Origin: Bacteroidota bacterium | GTDB lineage: Bacteria > Bacteroidota > Bacteroidia > M30B66 | DNA length: 64,000 bases | Assembly: GCA_027483445.1 (NCBI GenBank) | Contig: JAIXUS010000052.1 | Coordinates: 17,920 to 81,919, forward strand | Direction: 5' to 3' | Shown here: positions 20,083 through 29,408 of the stretch, piece after piece | Position numbering within the stretch: the first letter of the stretch is position 1 | Layout of the letters: each line of letters opens with the position of its first letter | The notes under the pieces: generated by a model | What the model saw: the letters and a program-made list of their open reading frames with translations, nothing else | What the model was told of the DNA's origin: nothing | The model's database searches: none | Made by a program: the position numbers and the translations under genes

Positions 20083-21168
20083 CTAAAGCTCAACCCTTCT
20101 TACAACACTCAGCTTTATGCTTTTGAGAATCTGGTTGCCATAGCGACCTTTTTCGATAAGTGGCTTGGCAAATGGCGATTCGAGTACCTCCGACAGGTCT
20201 AAAACCGCACCTGCAGGAACTCCAGCCTCAGCAAGGCGTTCCATCCAAAAAGTTCTGGATTGTTTGCCAAATTCATGCTCAAGCAGTTTGGCCAAGTTTT
20301 GTCGGTTTTTCACCCTGGCTGGATTGTCGCAAAATCGCTCGTCGTTTACCCATTGTGGTTGACCTAAAACACCACACAAAGTCCCAAATTGCTTTTCGTT
20401 GCCCACCGCAAGAACCAGTTTACGTCCATCATTGCAAACCATCAGTTCCCCGTAAGGCGCAATTTGAGGATGTAAAGTACCCTGCGGACCTGGAATCTTT
20501 CCGGTCATCAGATAGGCGCTTCCCTGATTAACCAGCGCTGCCACGGCCGATTCCCAAAGATTTACCCTCAACAAACTTCCTTCGCCCGAACGTTCTCTTT
20601 TCCACAATGCCATCAGCACCGCTGCCTTAAGCTGCTGACCGGCCATTACATCGATAAGTGCTACCGGTAAGCGCGCCAGTTCACCGTCTTTGCTTCCGGT
20701 CATCGACAAAAATCCGGTTTCAGCCTGAAGCACAATGTCGTAAGCCGGCCTGTCATCACCCTCGGGAAATGAATCCAACTGAGCAATAATGAGGCGGGGA
20801 AACCTTTCTGCCAACATGTTCAGATTCAGTCCGCGACGATCGTCTTCGCCAGGCTTAAAATTGCAAAGGAATACATCAGTTTCCTCAAGAAGAGTAAACA
20901 GTTTCGCTCTTCCGTCATCGGTTTTTAAATCCAACCAAAGCAGCTCTTTGCCTTGATTTACAGAGCAGTAGTAAGCGCTTAGCCCATTTTGTGATTCTTG
21001 GGCCCCTCTCCAGCTTCGCGTAACGTCGCCACCGGCATGTGGATTCTCAATTTTAACCACAGTAGCTCCATGTTCTCTAAAAAATCGTCCAACCGAAGGC
21101 CCAGCAAGCACCGATGCCAATTCGATAACCCGAATGCCTTGAAAGCAATTTTCCCAGTAGTCTTGCAT
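20083..21168 (-). CDS. Family III CoA transferase (CaiB/BaiF type)
   Basis: 361 residues. Family members transfer CoA between carboxylic acids through an aspartyl-CoA intermediate. The N-terminal VIELASVLAGPSVGRFFREHGA and the candidate catalytic Asp in PVALIDVMAG fit the family; the protein is slightly short of the usual 390-400 residues. Substrate unknown; alpha-methylacyl-CoA racemase-like activity is an alternative. Its ATG overlaps the TamL stop by one base (TAATG), so translation is coupled to the outer-membrane gene although no functional link is evident. Confidence 0.85.
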   Translation of the reverse strand: MQDYWENCFQGIRVIELASVLAGPSVGRFFREHGATVVKIENPHAGGDVTRSWRGAQESQNGLSAYYCSVNQGKELLWLDLKTDDGRAKLFTLLEETDVFLCNFKPGEDDRRGLNLNMLAERFPRLIIAQLDSFPEGDDRPAYDIVLQAETGFLSMTGSKDGELARLPVALIDVMAGQQLKAAVLMALWKRERSGEGSLLRVNLWESAVAALVNQGSAYLMTGKIPGPQGTLHPQIAPYGELMVCNDGRKLVLAVGNEKQFGTLCGVLGQPQWVNDERFCDNPARVKNRQNLAKLLEHEFGKQSRTFWMERLAEAGVPAGAVLDLSEVLESPFAKPLIEKGRYGNQILKSIKLSVVRRVEL

Positions 21169-23585
21169 TAGAATGGGTAACCAATACCAAAGTTAAAATT
21201 CACGCGGTCCATGCCGAGCCGATTAAACGACCATCTGTCGCCCGGTGAAAAGGCCGGTTCTCGTAGCGGGTGAGCGGCATCCAAACGGATGATGAAGAAG
21301 TTGAAATTGAGTCGAAGTCCAAGACCGGCGCCAACGGCAATCTCTGAGTAGAAGCGATCAACCTCAAAATGGGCAAGGGGTCGAAGCGGATCTTCCTGCC
21401 GCAACCACACGTTTCCGGCGTCGACAAAGGCGGCAAGCTCAAAAACCGAGTAGAGTTTCTGCCTGTACTCAACATTCCATTCGAGCTTGATGTCTCCAAT
21501 TTGGTCAATTCGAAAACCACTGGTATCGCGATAGCCTCCGGGGCCGAGAGAACGGGCAATCCAGGCACGAATGCTGTTCGCTCCACCCACAAAAAAGCTT
21601 TTCTCAAAAGGCATTGAAATACTGTTACCGTATGGAATACCAAGACCAACAATTCCGCGGAAGGCCACAGAGGCATTCTTGTTTAAGTTGATAAAGCGCC
21701 TGAAGTCGGTATCGAAACGCAAATACTGTGAGTATGGCACTCCAAACACCACAAATTGGTCTCCTTCTATACCCGGATTCTGGAAGAAACTGCGTGTTCC
21801 GTTGAGCAAAAGTCCGGCGGTTTCGAAATTCCATTGAAAAAAGGTGAAGGATTTATTGGAGCCAAGCACCTGGTTGCTGTAAGTGCGTGTGAGTTTACCG
21901 GCCGAAATATATTGACTGATGAAACTATTTTTCAGGAAGAGATTATTCGAGCTTTGTAGGAGGCTGGCAAAGGAGGGCGAAAGGAATACGTTTACAAAGT
22001 TGATCTCCACCGGATTCAATCCCCAAACCACATATTTACCGGAGCGGGCCGAAAAACCATAGATCGCTGTAAAAATGGAACGCTCATAGTCGGGGCGACG
22101 TTGGAAATTGAAATACGTAGCTATCCGCGTTTTCCGATTGGTACTTCCAAGAAAGGAAAGGCTTTTAGGTATTTTGGGAATAACAATAGAGGCTTCCGGC
22201 CCAAAAAGCAAGGTGTTGAACGGAAGAAAGCCGGCCACACTTTCTTCTTGACTTTCCGATGTTCCTAAAATTCGCTGCACTTCCAAGCCTCCTGTGAGAC
22301 GAAGCTCAAAGAGTTCCAGCCCGCGGAAAAGATTGCGGTTTTGGTAAATTACATCCAAAGCAACCCCGAGGTTTCCAGCCGTATTTGTTCCCTGGGTTTG
22401 GTAGGTGATGGCTTGTCTGGGGCGCGGACTAAGTCTAACATTCATGTCGAGGTAGCCCAGCGAATCGGGACCAGCCGGAAGAAAGCCCAGGTTGATGAAT
22501 TTGAAGGCGTTGAACTCTGAAAATTTCCGATAGGTAAGGTCGACTTTGTCTTTGCTATACAAATCGTCAAACTTAATGGCCAAAGCCTGTTCCAACGTTT
22601 TCGGCTTAAACTGCTTGGCATTTCTAGAAATGTAATGCACGTGATTGAAATACAGCGTGTCTTCGCGGCTGCTGCTATCGCGTTTAATCGTATAGTCGCT
22701 ACTCACATATATATCGCGAATCCGATACCGTGTATGGTCCACAAATACTGTCGAATCAACATAACCGGGTACTCTTCTCTGAGGGTTAGAAATGATGAGC
22801 TTTAGTTTTAAACTCCGATTGCCCATTGAGCTGTCGACGCTGTATGTAACGTAGTTCTTTACGAATGAATAAAAACCTTCATTCTTGAGCATTTGTGTAA
22901 TCCTGTCACGCTCCATATCCAACAAATCCACATTGTATATTTCGCCTTGTCGGAGCAGGCTTTGCGACCATTTACTCATGTAAATCTCACGAATGTTCTG
23001 ATTGCGGATATCGTATTCGATTTGCCCATACCTATATGGCTTTCCCGCGGTGATTCGATAAAATGTCCGCGCCGTTTGTCGGTTTGAATCGAGACGGATA
23101 CTGTCTGTTACATGCGCATCGAAATACCCATGATTTTTTAGGTAAAGCTCTACTTGTGAGGCACTTCTTTTCGATTGGATGGTATCAAGAATGATGGGTG
23201 CTTCGCCAATTTCGAGGAACCATTTGGCCAGACTGAGGGGCTCTTCAGATTTGAGTTTTTTGCCGGCCAACTTGCGTTTCTCGTTCAGCAATCGGCGTTT
23301 TTCCAGTTTTTGGGCATAGCGCTTTTCAAAGCGTTTTTTGTTGACCAGCGAATAGGTTTGAAGGTGAAAACGCCAAATTCCTAAAATTTTCCGGTTGGGT
23401 TTCTGCTTCACATACGAAAGCAATTCCTGGTCGTTGATGCTCGTTGAATTCCCCAAAATCCGGTTTCTGGTGAGCAAAAACTGGTTGTCTTCAAGCCTGC
23501 GAACGGGACTACATGCAGCCATCAGCAGTAATATCAACACGCTTAGCCTGGTGGCTGAACGCTTGAGTCGGTGCTGTTTCTGCAT
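21168..23585 (-). CDS. TamL-like BamA/TamA-family outer-membrane lipoprotein
   Basis: 805 residues. Lipoprotein signal peptide (SVLILLLMAACS, Cys at about residue 25), then POTRA-like periplasmic repeats (about 30-400), then a C-terminal 16-strand-type surface-antigen barrel ending GYPF. Bacteroidota carry such lipidated TamA relatives, called TamL, working with TamB in outer-membrane homeostasis. The frame stays open to 24404 antisense to the next gene. The start at 23585 is chosen because the signal peptide begins there and a TAATTTTG box lies at 23613-23620. Confidence 0.85.
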   Translation of the reverse strand: MQKQHRLKRSATRLSVLILLLMAACSPVRRLEDNQFLLTRNRILGNSTSINDQELLSYVKQKPNRKILGIWRFHLQTYSLVNKKRFEKRYAQKLEKRRLLNEKRKLAGKKLKSEEPLSLAKWFLEIGEAPIILDTIQSKRSASQVELYLKNHGYFDAHVTDSIRLDSNRQTARTFYRITAGKPYRYGQIEYDIRNQNIREIYMSKWSQSLLRQGEIYNVDLLDMERDRITQMLKNEGFYSFVKNYVTYSVDSSMGNRSLKLKLIISNPQRRVPGYVDSTVFVDHTRYRIRDIYVSSDYTIKRDSSSREDTLYFNHVHYISRNAKQFKPKTLEQALAIKFDDLYSKDKVDLTYRKFSEFNAFKFINLGFLPAGPDSLGYLDMNVRLSPRPRQAITYQTQGTNTAGNLGVALDVIYQNRNLFRGLELFELRLTGGLEVQRILGTSESQEESVAGFLPFNTLLFGPEASIVIPKIPKSLSFLGSTNRKTRIATYFNFQRRPDYERSIFTAIYGFSARSGKYVVWGLNPVEINFVNVFLSPSFASLLQSSNNLFLKNSFISQYISAGKLTRTYSNQVLGSNKSFTFFQWNFETAGLLLNGTRSFFQNPGIEGDQFVVFGVPYSQYLRFDTDFRRFINLNKNASVAFRGIVGLGIPYGNSISMPFEKSFFVGGANSIRAWIARSLGPGGYRDTSGFRIDQIGDIKLEWNVEYRQKLYSVFELAAFVDAGNVWLRQEDPLRPLAHFEVDRFYSEIAVGAGLGLRLNFNFFIIRLDAAHPLREPAFSPGDRWSFNRLGMDRVNFNFGIGYPF

Positions 23586-23598
23586 GAGTGGATTGTGA

Positions 23599-23620
23599 TA
23601 CCTTTGTTCGACCAAAATTA
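23599..23620. promoter_or_regulatory. Divergent -7 boxes between tamL and the SpoU gene
   Basis: Plus strand TACCTTTG at 23599-23606 serves the methyltransferase (ATG 24 bases on). Minus strand TAATTTTG at 23620-23613 serves tamL (ATG 27 bases on). The boxes are 6 bases apart and face away from their own genes across each other, so polymerase binding to one should exclude the other. Confidence 0.55.
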
Positions 23621-23630
23621 GGGCTTTTAC

Positions 23631-24392
23631 ATGCTTGGCAAAAATCGCATTTCTACCCTTCGAAAATTGCACCAAAAAAAGAACAGGGCAGAGGAGGGAC
23701 TTTTTCTTGCCGAGGGGGCCAAGATTGTTGAGGAGCTGCTTCGCGATGACTTTCCGGTAGCCGAAATTTTGGCGCTTCCTTCCTGGATTAACCGAAATCG
23801 CGCAAAACTGCAGAAAGCGTCTGTTTTGGAAATAACTCAGGCCGACATGGAGCGAATCAGTACCTTGGTTTCTCCTTCGGAAGTGCTGGCCGTTTGTGAG
23901 ATTCCAAAGGAAGAGCCGCTTGAATTGTCGACTGATGCCCTTGTGCTGGTCTTGGATTCTATTCGCGACCCAGGAAACATGGGAACGCTGATCAGACTGG
24001 CCGATTGGTTTGGTTTTGATGCCGTTATGGCTTCCGAAGATTCGGTGGAATGGACGAACCCCAAAGTTATTCAGGCCAGTATGGGCTCTTTTCTTCGGTT
24101 GCGGCCTTATTACGGAGAGCTTCAGGCGATTTTTAAACGCCATCCCGGCTTGCCGGTAACCGCCACCGAGCTCCAGGGAGAATCGCTCTACACAGGTAAT
24201 TTCGAGCCTTTTGGATTTTTTGTGCTGAGCAATGAATCGCGCGGACTTTCGGAGGAACTCAAACCTTTTGTGAACCGGTCGTTGCATATACCGGCGTTTA
24301 GTAAAAATAACAGGCATGCTGAAAGCCTCAATGTGGCCACAGCAGGGGCCATTATTTTGAGTGAAATTGCCAGAAGGAAAACCCTTTCTTAA
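23631..24392 (+). CDS. SpoU/TrmH-family RNA 2'-O-methyltransferase
   Basis: 253 residues. N-terminal substrate-binding domain, then the SPOUT knot with DSIRDPGNMGTLIRLADWFG (motif 1), FVLSNESRGL (motif 2) and IPAF...ESLNVATAGAI (motif 3). Methylates a ribose 2'-OH in rRNA or tRNA; the exact nucleotide is not predictable. Divergent from tamL with 45 bases between starts. Confidence 0.9.
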   Translation: MLGKNRISTLRKLHQKKNRAEEGLFLAEGAKIVEELLRDDFPVAEILALPSWINRNRAKLQKASVLEITQADMERISTLVSPSEVLAVCEIPKEEPLELSTDALVLVLDSIRDPGNMGTLIRLADWFGFDAVMASEDSVEWTNPKVIQASMGSFLRLRPYYGELQAIFKRHPGLPVTATELQGESLYTGNFEPFGFFVLSNESRGLSEELKPFVNRSLHIPAFSKNNRHAESLNVATAGAIILSEIARRKTLS

Positions 24393-24413
24393 CCTGAAAT
24401 TCACCCACTGCGC

Positions 24414-24421
24414 TACCTTTG
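24414..24421 (+). promoter_or_regulatory. -7 box immediately before pyrD
   Basis: TACCTTTG, 4 bases (CACC) before the pyrD ATG, predicting a leaderless transcript. Confidence 0.5.
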
Positions 24422-24425
24422 CACC

Positions 24426-25469
24426 ATGTTTAGGTTAGCGATTCGTCCGATTTTGTTTTTATTTCAGCCTGAAACGGCCCATCACCTTGCTGTTGCTGGT
24501 TTAAGGCTACTCTGTGCGATTCCCGGAATTTCGTGGCTTTTACACCGCCGTTACAGCGTCAGGAATGCATCGTTGATGGTTGAGAAAAAAGGACTTCGGT
24601 TTCCAAATCCAGTAGGTCTTGCAGCGGGTTTTGACAAGAATGCCACCTTGTTTCCTACATTTCGGTTTTTAGGATTTGGGTTCATTGAAGTTGGAACGGT
24701 AACCCCTAAGCCTCAGGCTGGAAATCCCAAACCACGGCTGTTTCGTTTACCTGCCGATGAGGCTTTGATTAACCGAATGGGTTTTAACAATGATGGGGTT
24801 GATGAATTTGCTGCACGCTTAAAGCGCCGGCCAAACGGAATAATCATTGGTGCTAACATTGGAAAAAACAAGGCTACGCCGGATGACAAAGCCGTTGAGG
24901 ATTATCTGATTTGTTTCCAAAAATTGTATGATCTCGCCGATTATTTTGCGGTGAATGTGAGCTCGCCCAATACGCCTGGTTTACGGGCTTTGCAGGACAA
25001 AGAGCCTTTGCGGATTATTCTCACAGCTTTGTTGGAAGAACGCAAAAAGCACCCTCAGGTTAAGCCCATCTTGTTAAAGATTGCGCCCGATTTGAATGAT
25101 GCTCAGCTCGCTGATGTTGCCGAAATTGTGAAGGAGACAGGCATCGATGGAGTTATTGCTACCAATACTACCATTTCGCGCGATGGATTGGTTACGCCGC
25201 CGCATACTGTAGAACGAATCGGGGCGGGCGGTTTAAGCGGCTGGCCACTCAAGGCTCGCTCCACAAGAATTGTTTCGCTGATGCGTCAAAAGTTGGGCGA
25301 TTCCTATCTGATTATTGGATGTGGAGGAATCGAACGCGCTGAAGATGCCCTTGAAAAACTTAAGGCGGGAGCCGATTTGGTGCAGATTTACACTGGTTTT
25401 ATTTATCGCGGACCCGAATTGGTGCGCTCAATACAGAAGTTATATGTCGCAAACCATACATCTCACTGA
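24426..25469 (+). CDS. pyrD: Dihydroorotate dehydrogenase (quinone), class 2
   Basis: Oxidises dihydroorotate to orotate with FMN, passing electrons to quinone at the inner membrane. 347 residues with the class 2 N-terminal membrane-association helices (PILFLFQPETAHHLAV). Catalytic Ser in VNVSSPNTPGLR, FMN-binding in GLAAGFDKN and VIATNTT, and GCGGI near the end. The HMG-CoA lyase gene starts inside its last 26 bases, so they form one operon. Confidence 0.96.
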   Translation: MFRLAIRPILFLFQPETAHHLAVAGLRLLCAIPGISWLLHRRYSVRNASLMVEKKGLRFPNPVGLAAGFDKNATLFPTFRFLGFGFIEVGTVTPKPQAGNPKPRLFRLPADEALINRMGFNNDGVDEFAARLKRRPNGIIIGANIGKNKATPDDKAVEDYLICFQKLYDLADYFAVNVSSPNTPGLRALQDKEPLRIILTALLEERKKHPQVKPILLKIAPDLNDAQLADVAEIVKETGIDGVIATNTTISRDGLVTPPHTVERIGAGGLSGWPLKARSTRIVSLMRQKLGDSYLIIGCGGIERAEDALEKLKAGADLVQIYTGFIYRGPELVRSIQKLYVANHTSH

Positions 25470-26313
25470 GTGTCCTCGTGATGCCATGCAGGGCATCCAT
25501 GAGTTCATTCCGACAGCCGAAAAAATCGAATACCTCAAAGCCCTGCTTGAAGTGGGATTTCCAACACTTGATGCCGGCTCCTTCGTTTCGCCTGCGGCCA
25601 TCCCACAAATGGCCGATACCCACGCTGTTTTAGAAGGCATTGGTGCTCAGGTTGGAAGTACTGAAATTCTCACAATCGTTGCCAATGAGCGCGGTGCTAA
25701 AGAAGCCGCCGACCATGCGCTGGTAAATACGCTTGGGTATCCCTTTAGTGTTAGCGAAACCTTCCAGCAACGCAATACAAGAGCCAGCATCGCGGAGTCG
25801 AGGCTTCGTTTGGATGCGATTCAAAAGATGACTACAGAATCCAATAAAAAGCTTGTAGTTTACCTTTCGATGGCTTTTGGTAACCCTTATGGTGATGAAT
25901 GGAGTCCGACCATTGTTGCCGATCATGCCGCAGCTTTAGTAGAGCTGGGCGTTCGGTCGATTTCGCTCGCCGATACTACCGGAAGTTCCAATCCCGATTC
26001 TGTGTACCATTTGTATTCTGAGATTGCCCGATTGCTTGGGCCTCAGGTAGAGTTGGGATTGCATCTGCACGCCCATCCAAATGAGGTAGAAATTAAAACC
26101 GAAGCAGCCTGGGAAGCAGGCTGTCGCCGGATGGACACCGCCATGAAGGGACTTGGAGGTTGTCCGATGGCTGCCGATTCGCTGGTGGGAAATATGGATA
26201 CTGAAAAGGTTTTTGTTTGGTGCGCTTCCCGTCAGATTGAAACAAACCTTCATGAGCATTCGTTCCTAAAGGCATCTGCCCTTGCGGCAAAACTCTTTGA
26301 AAAGTATCAATGA
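25444..26313 (+). CDS. Hydroxymethylglutaryl-CoA lyase
   Basis: 289 residues of the HMGL-like TIM barrel. Cleaves HMG-CoA to acetoacetate and acetyl-CoA, the last step of leucine degradation. Visible: ECPRDAMQG near the N-terminus, metal-binding HLHAHPNE, and the active-site loop GLGGCPMAADSLVGNMDTE with the catalytic Cys. The ATG at 25444 gives the standard N-terminus; the frame runs upstream inside pyrD without a better start. It overlaps the following subtilase gene as ATGA. No other leucine-catabolic genes are nearby. Confidence 0.9.
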   Translation: MSQTIHLTECPRDAMQGIHEFIPTAEKIEYLKALLEVGFPTLDAGSFVSPAAIPQMADTHAVLEGIGAQVGSTEILTIVANERGAKEAADHALVNTLGYPFSVSETFQQRNTRASIAESRLRLDAIQKMTTESNKKLVVYLSMAFGNPYGDEWSPTIVADHAAALVELGVRSISLADTTGSSNPDSVYHLYSEIARLLGPQVELGLHLHAHPNEVEIKTEAAWEAGCRRMDTAMKGLGGCPMAADSLVGNMDTEKVFVWCASRQIETNLHEHSFLKASALAAKLFEKYQ

Positions 26314-29300
26314 TTGCATTAAAACCACTGACGGGGCTCTTTCTTTTTGCGGCATTAGCATTTGGTTTACAAATCAAGGCGCAAACCGCTACTGTGCAGA
26401 ATCAACTGTACATACAGTGGAGCGATTCGCACTTTGCTTCCAACTCGAAAATTCCCGATTCACATCTGCTGGAGCAACTCAATGCAATTCTTAATGTTCC
26501 TGTTGATTCGGTAAGATGTACATTTCACTTTAGCAAGTCTGAGGCTTTGCGAAAAATCTGGAGGATTTATCTAAGCAATCCAGCGCAGCGTGAAGCCGCA
26601 CTCGATAACCTAAAGCGTGAAAAGGATTTGTTCGTTTATGTGGAGAAGGTGCCCGAATTACGTCGCTTTGATATACCCAACGACCTTGGTTTGAACAACA
26701 CCAACGCGGGCGGACAATGGTATTTGTATAAAGTGAGGGCTCCAGAGGCCTGGGACTTGCAAACGGGCTCAGCGACGGTTCGTGTGGCCGTAGTTGATGA
26801 TGCGGTTCAAACCACGCATGAGGAGTTAACCGGAATTTGTTTGCCCGGTTATGATGCTGCCGATGACGATTTTGATGTGGAGCCTCCTACCTCTTCGCAC
26901 GATCATGGGACTCACATTGCAGGATTAATTGGCGCAAATACGAATAATGGTTTGGGGATGGCCTCCATGGGGCGAGGAATTCGAATCGTTCCTGTTAAAA
27001 TTACATTTGATACCAATGCCGACTTGGTAGTGGCTGGTTACGAAGGGGTTGCATGGGCTGTGGAACAAGACGTTCAAGTCATTAACATGAGTTGGGGTGC
27101 TCCCGAGTATTCACAAACAGGCTTACTGGTAACCGAGGAAGCTGTAGCAAGTAATATTGTGATGGTAGCCGCTGCGGGAAATGCGAATAACTCCATCGCC
27201 AATTATCCGGCCGCTTACCCCGGTGTCTTGAGCGTTGCTTCTACCAATAGCGCAGATGTACGTTCGGGGTTTTCGTCTTTTGGATCTTGGGTCGATATTT
27301 CTGCTCCGGGAAGCTCAATATGGTCTCTGGCTCCGGGCAATGGCTACCAATTGAAAAGTGGAACCTCCTTCGCTGCGCCTCTGGTTTCAGGTCTAGCCGC
27401 GTTAATTAAATCGAGCAATGCTGAACTATCGAACGTAGAAGTCGAGTCTTGCATTAAGTCTTCAGCTGATCTGATCGACGCTCAAAATTTGGATGTGTCT
27501 GGTCAAATGGGAAGTGGACGATTGAATGCACAGCAAGCCTTGCTTTGCCTCAGCAACAGCCAGAATGCTTACAATTTAAGCCTTCTTAAGGTGCTTCGAC
27601 CCAAGCGTTTTCAATGTGATTCGTGGATTGAGCCTATTTTGAAGCTGAAGAATTCAGGCACTGAAGTCATCAACTCATTTACAATCAGATATATTGTTGG
27701 CACTCAGATGCCTCGGTTTTATGTTTTTTCCGGCGAGCTTCAACCAGGCGATACCCTTGAATTATCAATGGACAGTGTTTTTGTGGCACCGGGGAATTAT
27801 TTGCTAAGGTTTAGCCTGATTGAAAACTTGAATTCCATCCATCCTGATAGCTACCAACCTGATAATGTGCTCAACCATTACTTTAGGGTTCAGCATCCAG
27901 TTGGCCTTGGACTTCCCTTTACCGAAAACTTCGAGTCGGCCAACTTCAATACACAAAACTGGGTAGTATCTAACTTGGAGGGCGACTTCAGTTGGGAGGT
28001 GGCTCCGGGAGAATCACCTGCAATTGGCGACTGGAGTGCTAGGCTTCCCTATTATGTAGATGATAATGGCGAGGGTAGTCGCGATTTCCTGTACAGTCCA
28101 AGTCTCGATTTCAGCGGATACAGCTCCGTTAGCTTGAGTTATCATTATGCCTATCAGCCACGCTTCGCTGGATTGAGCGATACGCTGATTGTGTCGGTAT
28201 CGACCGATTGTGGAGCCACTTGGCAAAGTCTGGAAACTCGCTTTGATGGGAGCCAACCCAATCTAAGTACAGTAGCTCCTTTAGCTCAGTTCTTTGAAGC
28301 TACAACGACTAGCGTGTGGTGCAGTCCGAGCGGACAAAGTGCCACCTGCGCGAATGTGGATTTATCGGAATATGCCGGATTTTCTGGTGTATTTCTTCGG
28401 TTCGAGGGATATTCCTCTAAAGGCAACAACATATATATCGACAATATACAGGTTAGCGGCGTCCTCGATGAAGTTTCCCCAATTGCCTCTTTTGCAATCG
28501 GGGTGGAGGTTCCGGTTTGTACAAATCAGTCTGTTACATTTGTTCAAACATCGCTTAACCAGCCAACAAGCTATTTGTGGAATTTTACGGGGGGAGTTCC
28601 ACTCACTTCCAACGCAGCATCTCCGGTGGTTAGCTATCCGAATCCGGGCTTATTTCCTGTACAGTTAATTGTGAGCAATGCGCAAGGGAGTGATACACTT
28701 TTCCTGAATAATGGTGTTGAGGTTACGGCAAATCCAATAGTGGAAATTCTAAGTGATCGTGATACCATTTGCAGCGGCGAAACCATCGAACTTTCGGCCA
28801 CTGGAGCCAATACTTATTTGTGGAATCCGATTTCTACCCTATCAACAACTATTGGTGAAACTGTACTTGCTACTCCACAATCAACCACTGTTTTCGTTGT
28901 AAATGGCTACACAGAAACCGGTTGTTCAAGCATATCGAGTAAGACGATTACTGTTGTTCCACCTCTTGCCGCTCCTCAAATTACGGAAAGTAATTTTACA
29001 CTCGTGGCCAGTCAAGGATCATCTTACGAATGGTACGTCAATGGAGAATTGCAGCCGGGGTTAAGCACTCAATCCATCACACCAACCATCAATGGAAACT
29101 ACAATGTAAAGGTCTTCGACGTTTCAGGATGTTCAGCTGTTTCACCCATGTACACCGTGAACTGGGTATTTATGGAAACTATTGATTACGAGCAAATTGT
29201 GATTTTCCCCCAGCCGGCTAGAGATTACTTTTTGATTAAAGCAGTACAAACTTTTGATTATCAATTGTTTGACTTGCAAGGGCGCGTAGTGTCGAGTGGC

Positions 29301-29408
29301 CTTAGCAACTCCGCGGTTTCAGTTGTTGACTGTGCATCTGGTGTTTATATGTTAAAGCTCTCGGGTGGAAACCAACATCCAGTATTTCTACGCGTTGTAA
29401 AGCAGTAA
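26310..29408 (+). CDS. Secreted subtilisin-like (S8) protease with T9SS sorting domain
   Basis: 1032 residues. Signal peptide (about 1-25, ending QIKAQ). Propeptide, then the S8 domain with Asp163 (VAVVDDAV), His199 (HDHGTHIAG), oxyanion Asn291 and Ser353 (GTSFAAP). Further on are a beta-sandwich/MAM-like region (LPFTENFES), a PKD-like domain (SYLWNFTGG) and Ig-like segments. The last 75 residues are a type A T9SS C-terminal sorting domain (PQPARDYF...LFDLQGRVV...SGVYMLKL). Predicted to be exported through the Sec system, carried across the outer membrane by T9SS and anchored or released. The ATG overlaps the previous stop by ATGA. Confidence 0.94.
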   Translation: MIALKPLTGLFLFAALAFGLQIKAQTATVQNQLYIQWSDSHFASNSKIPDSHLLEQLNAILNVPVDSVRCTFHFSKSEALRKIWRIYLSNPAQREAALDNLKREKDLFVYVEKVPELRRFDIPNDLGLNNTNAGGQWYLYKVRAPEAWDLQTGSATVRVAVVDDAVQTTHEELTGICLPGYDAADDDFDVEPPTSSHDHGTHIAGLIGANTNNGLGMASMGRGIRIVPVKITFDTNADLVVAGYEGVAWAVEQDVQVINMSWGAPEYSQTGLLVTEEAVASNIVMVAAAGNANNSIANYPAAYPGVLSVASTNSADVRSGFSSFGSWVDISAPGSSIWSLAPGNGYQLKSGTSFAAPLVSGLAALIKSSNAELSNVEVESCIKSSADLIDAQNLDVSGQMGSGRLNAQQALLCLSNSQNAYNLSLLKVLRPKRFQCDSWIEPILKLKNSGTEVINSFTIRYIVGTQMPRFYVFSGELQPGDTLELSMDSVFVAPGNYLLRFSLIENLNSIHPDSYQPDNVLNHYFRVQHPVGLGLPFTENFESANFNTQNWVVSNLEGDFSWEVAPGESPAIGDWSARLPYYVDDNGEGSRDFLYSPSLDFSGYSSVSLSYHYAYQPRFAGLSDTLIVSVSTDCGATWQSLETRFDGSQPNLSTVAPLAQFFEATTTSVWCSPSGQSATCANVDLSEYAGFSGVFLRFEGYSSKGNNIYIDNIQVSGVLDEVSPIASFAIGVEVPVCTNQSVTFVQTSLNQPTSYLWNFTGGVPLTSNAASPVVSYPNPGLFPVQLIVSNAQGSDTLFLNNGVEVTANPIVEILSDRDTICSGETIELSATGANTYLWNPISTLSTTIGETVLATPQSTTVFVVNGYTETGCSSISSKTITVVPPLAAPQITESNFTLVASQGSSYEWYVNGELQPGLSTQSITPTINGNYNVKVFDVSGCSAVSPMYTVNWVFMETIDYEQIVIFPQPARDYFLIKAVQTFDYQLFDLQGRVVSSGLSNSAVSVVDCASGVYMLKLSGGNQHPVFLRVVKQ

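Noticed and set aside
23586..24404. Minus-strand open frame continuing upstream of TamL across the whole SpoU gene
   Set aside because: It is antisense to a well-supported methyltransferase, has basic low-complexity composition, and the TamL signal peptide starts cleanly at 23585.
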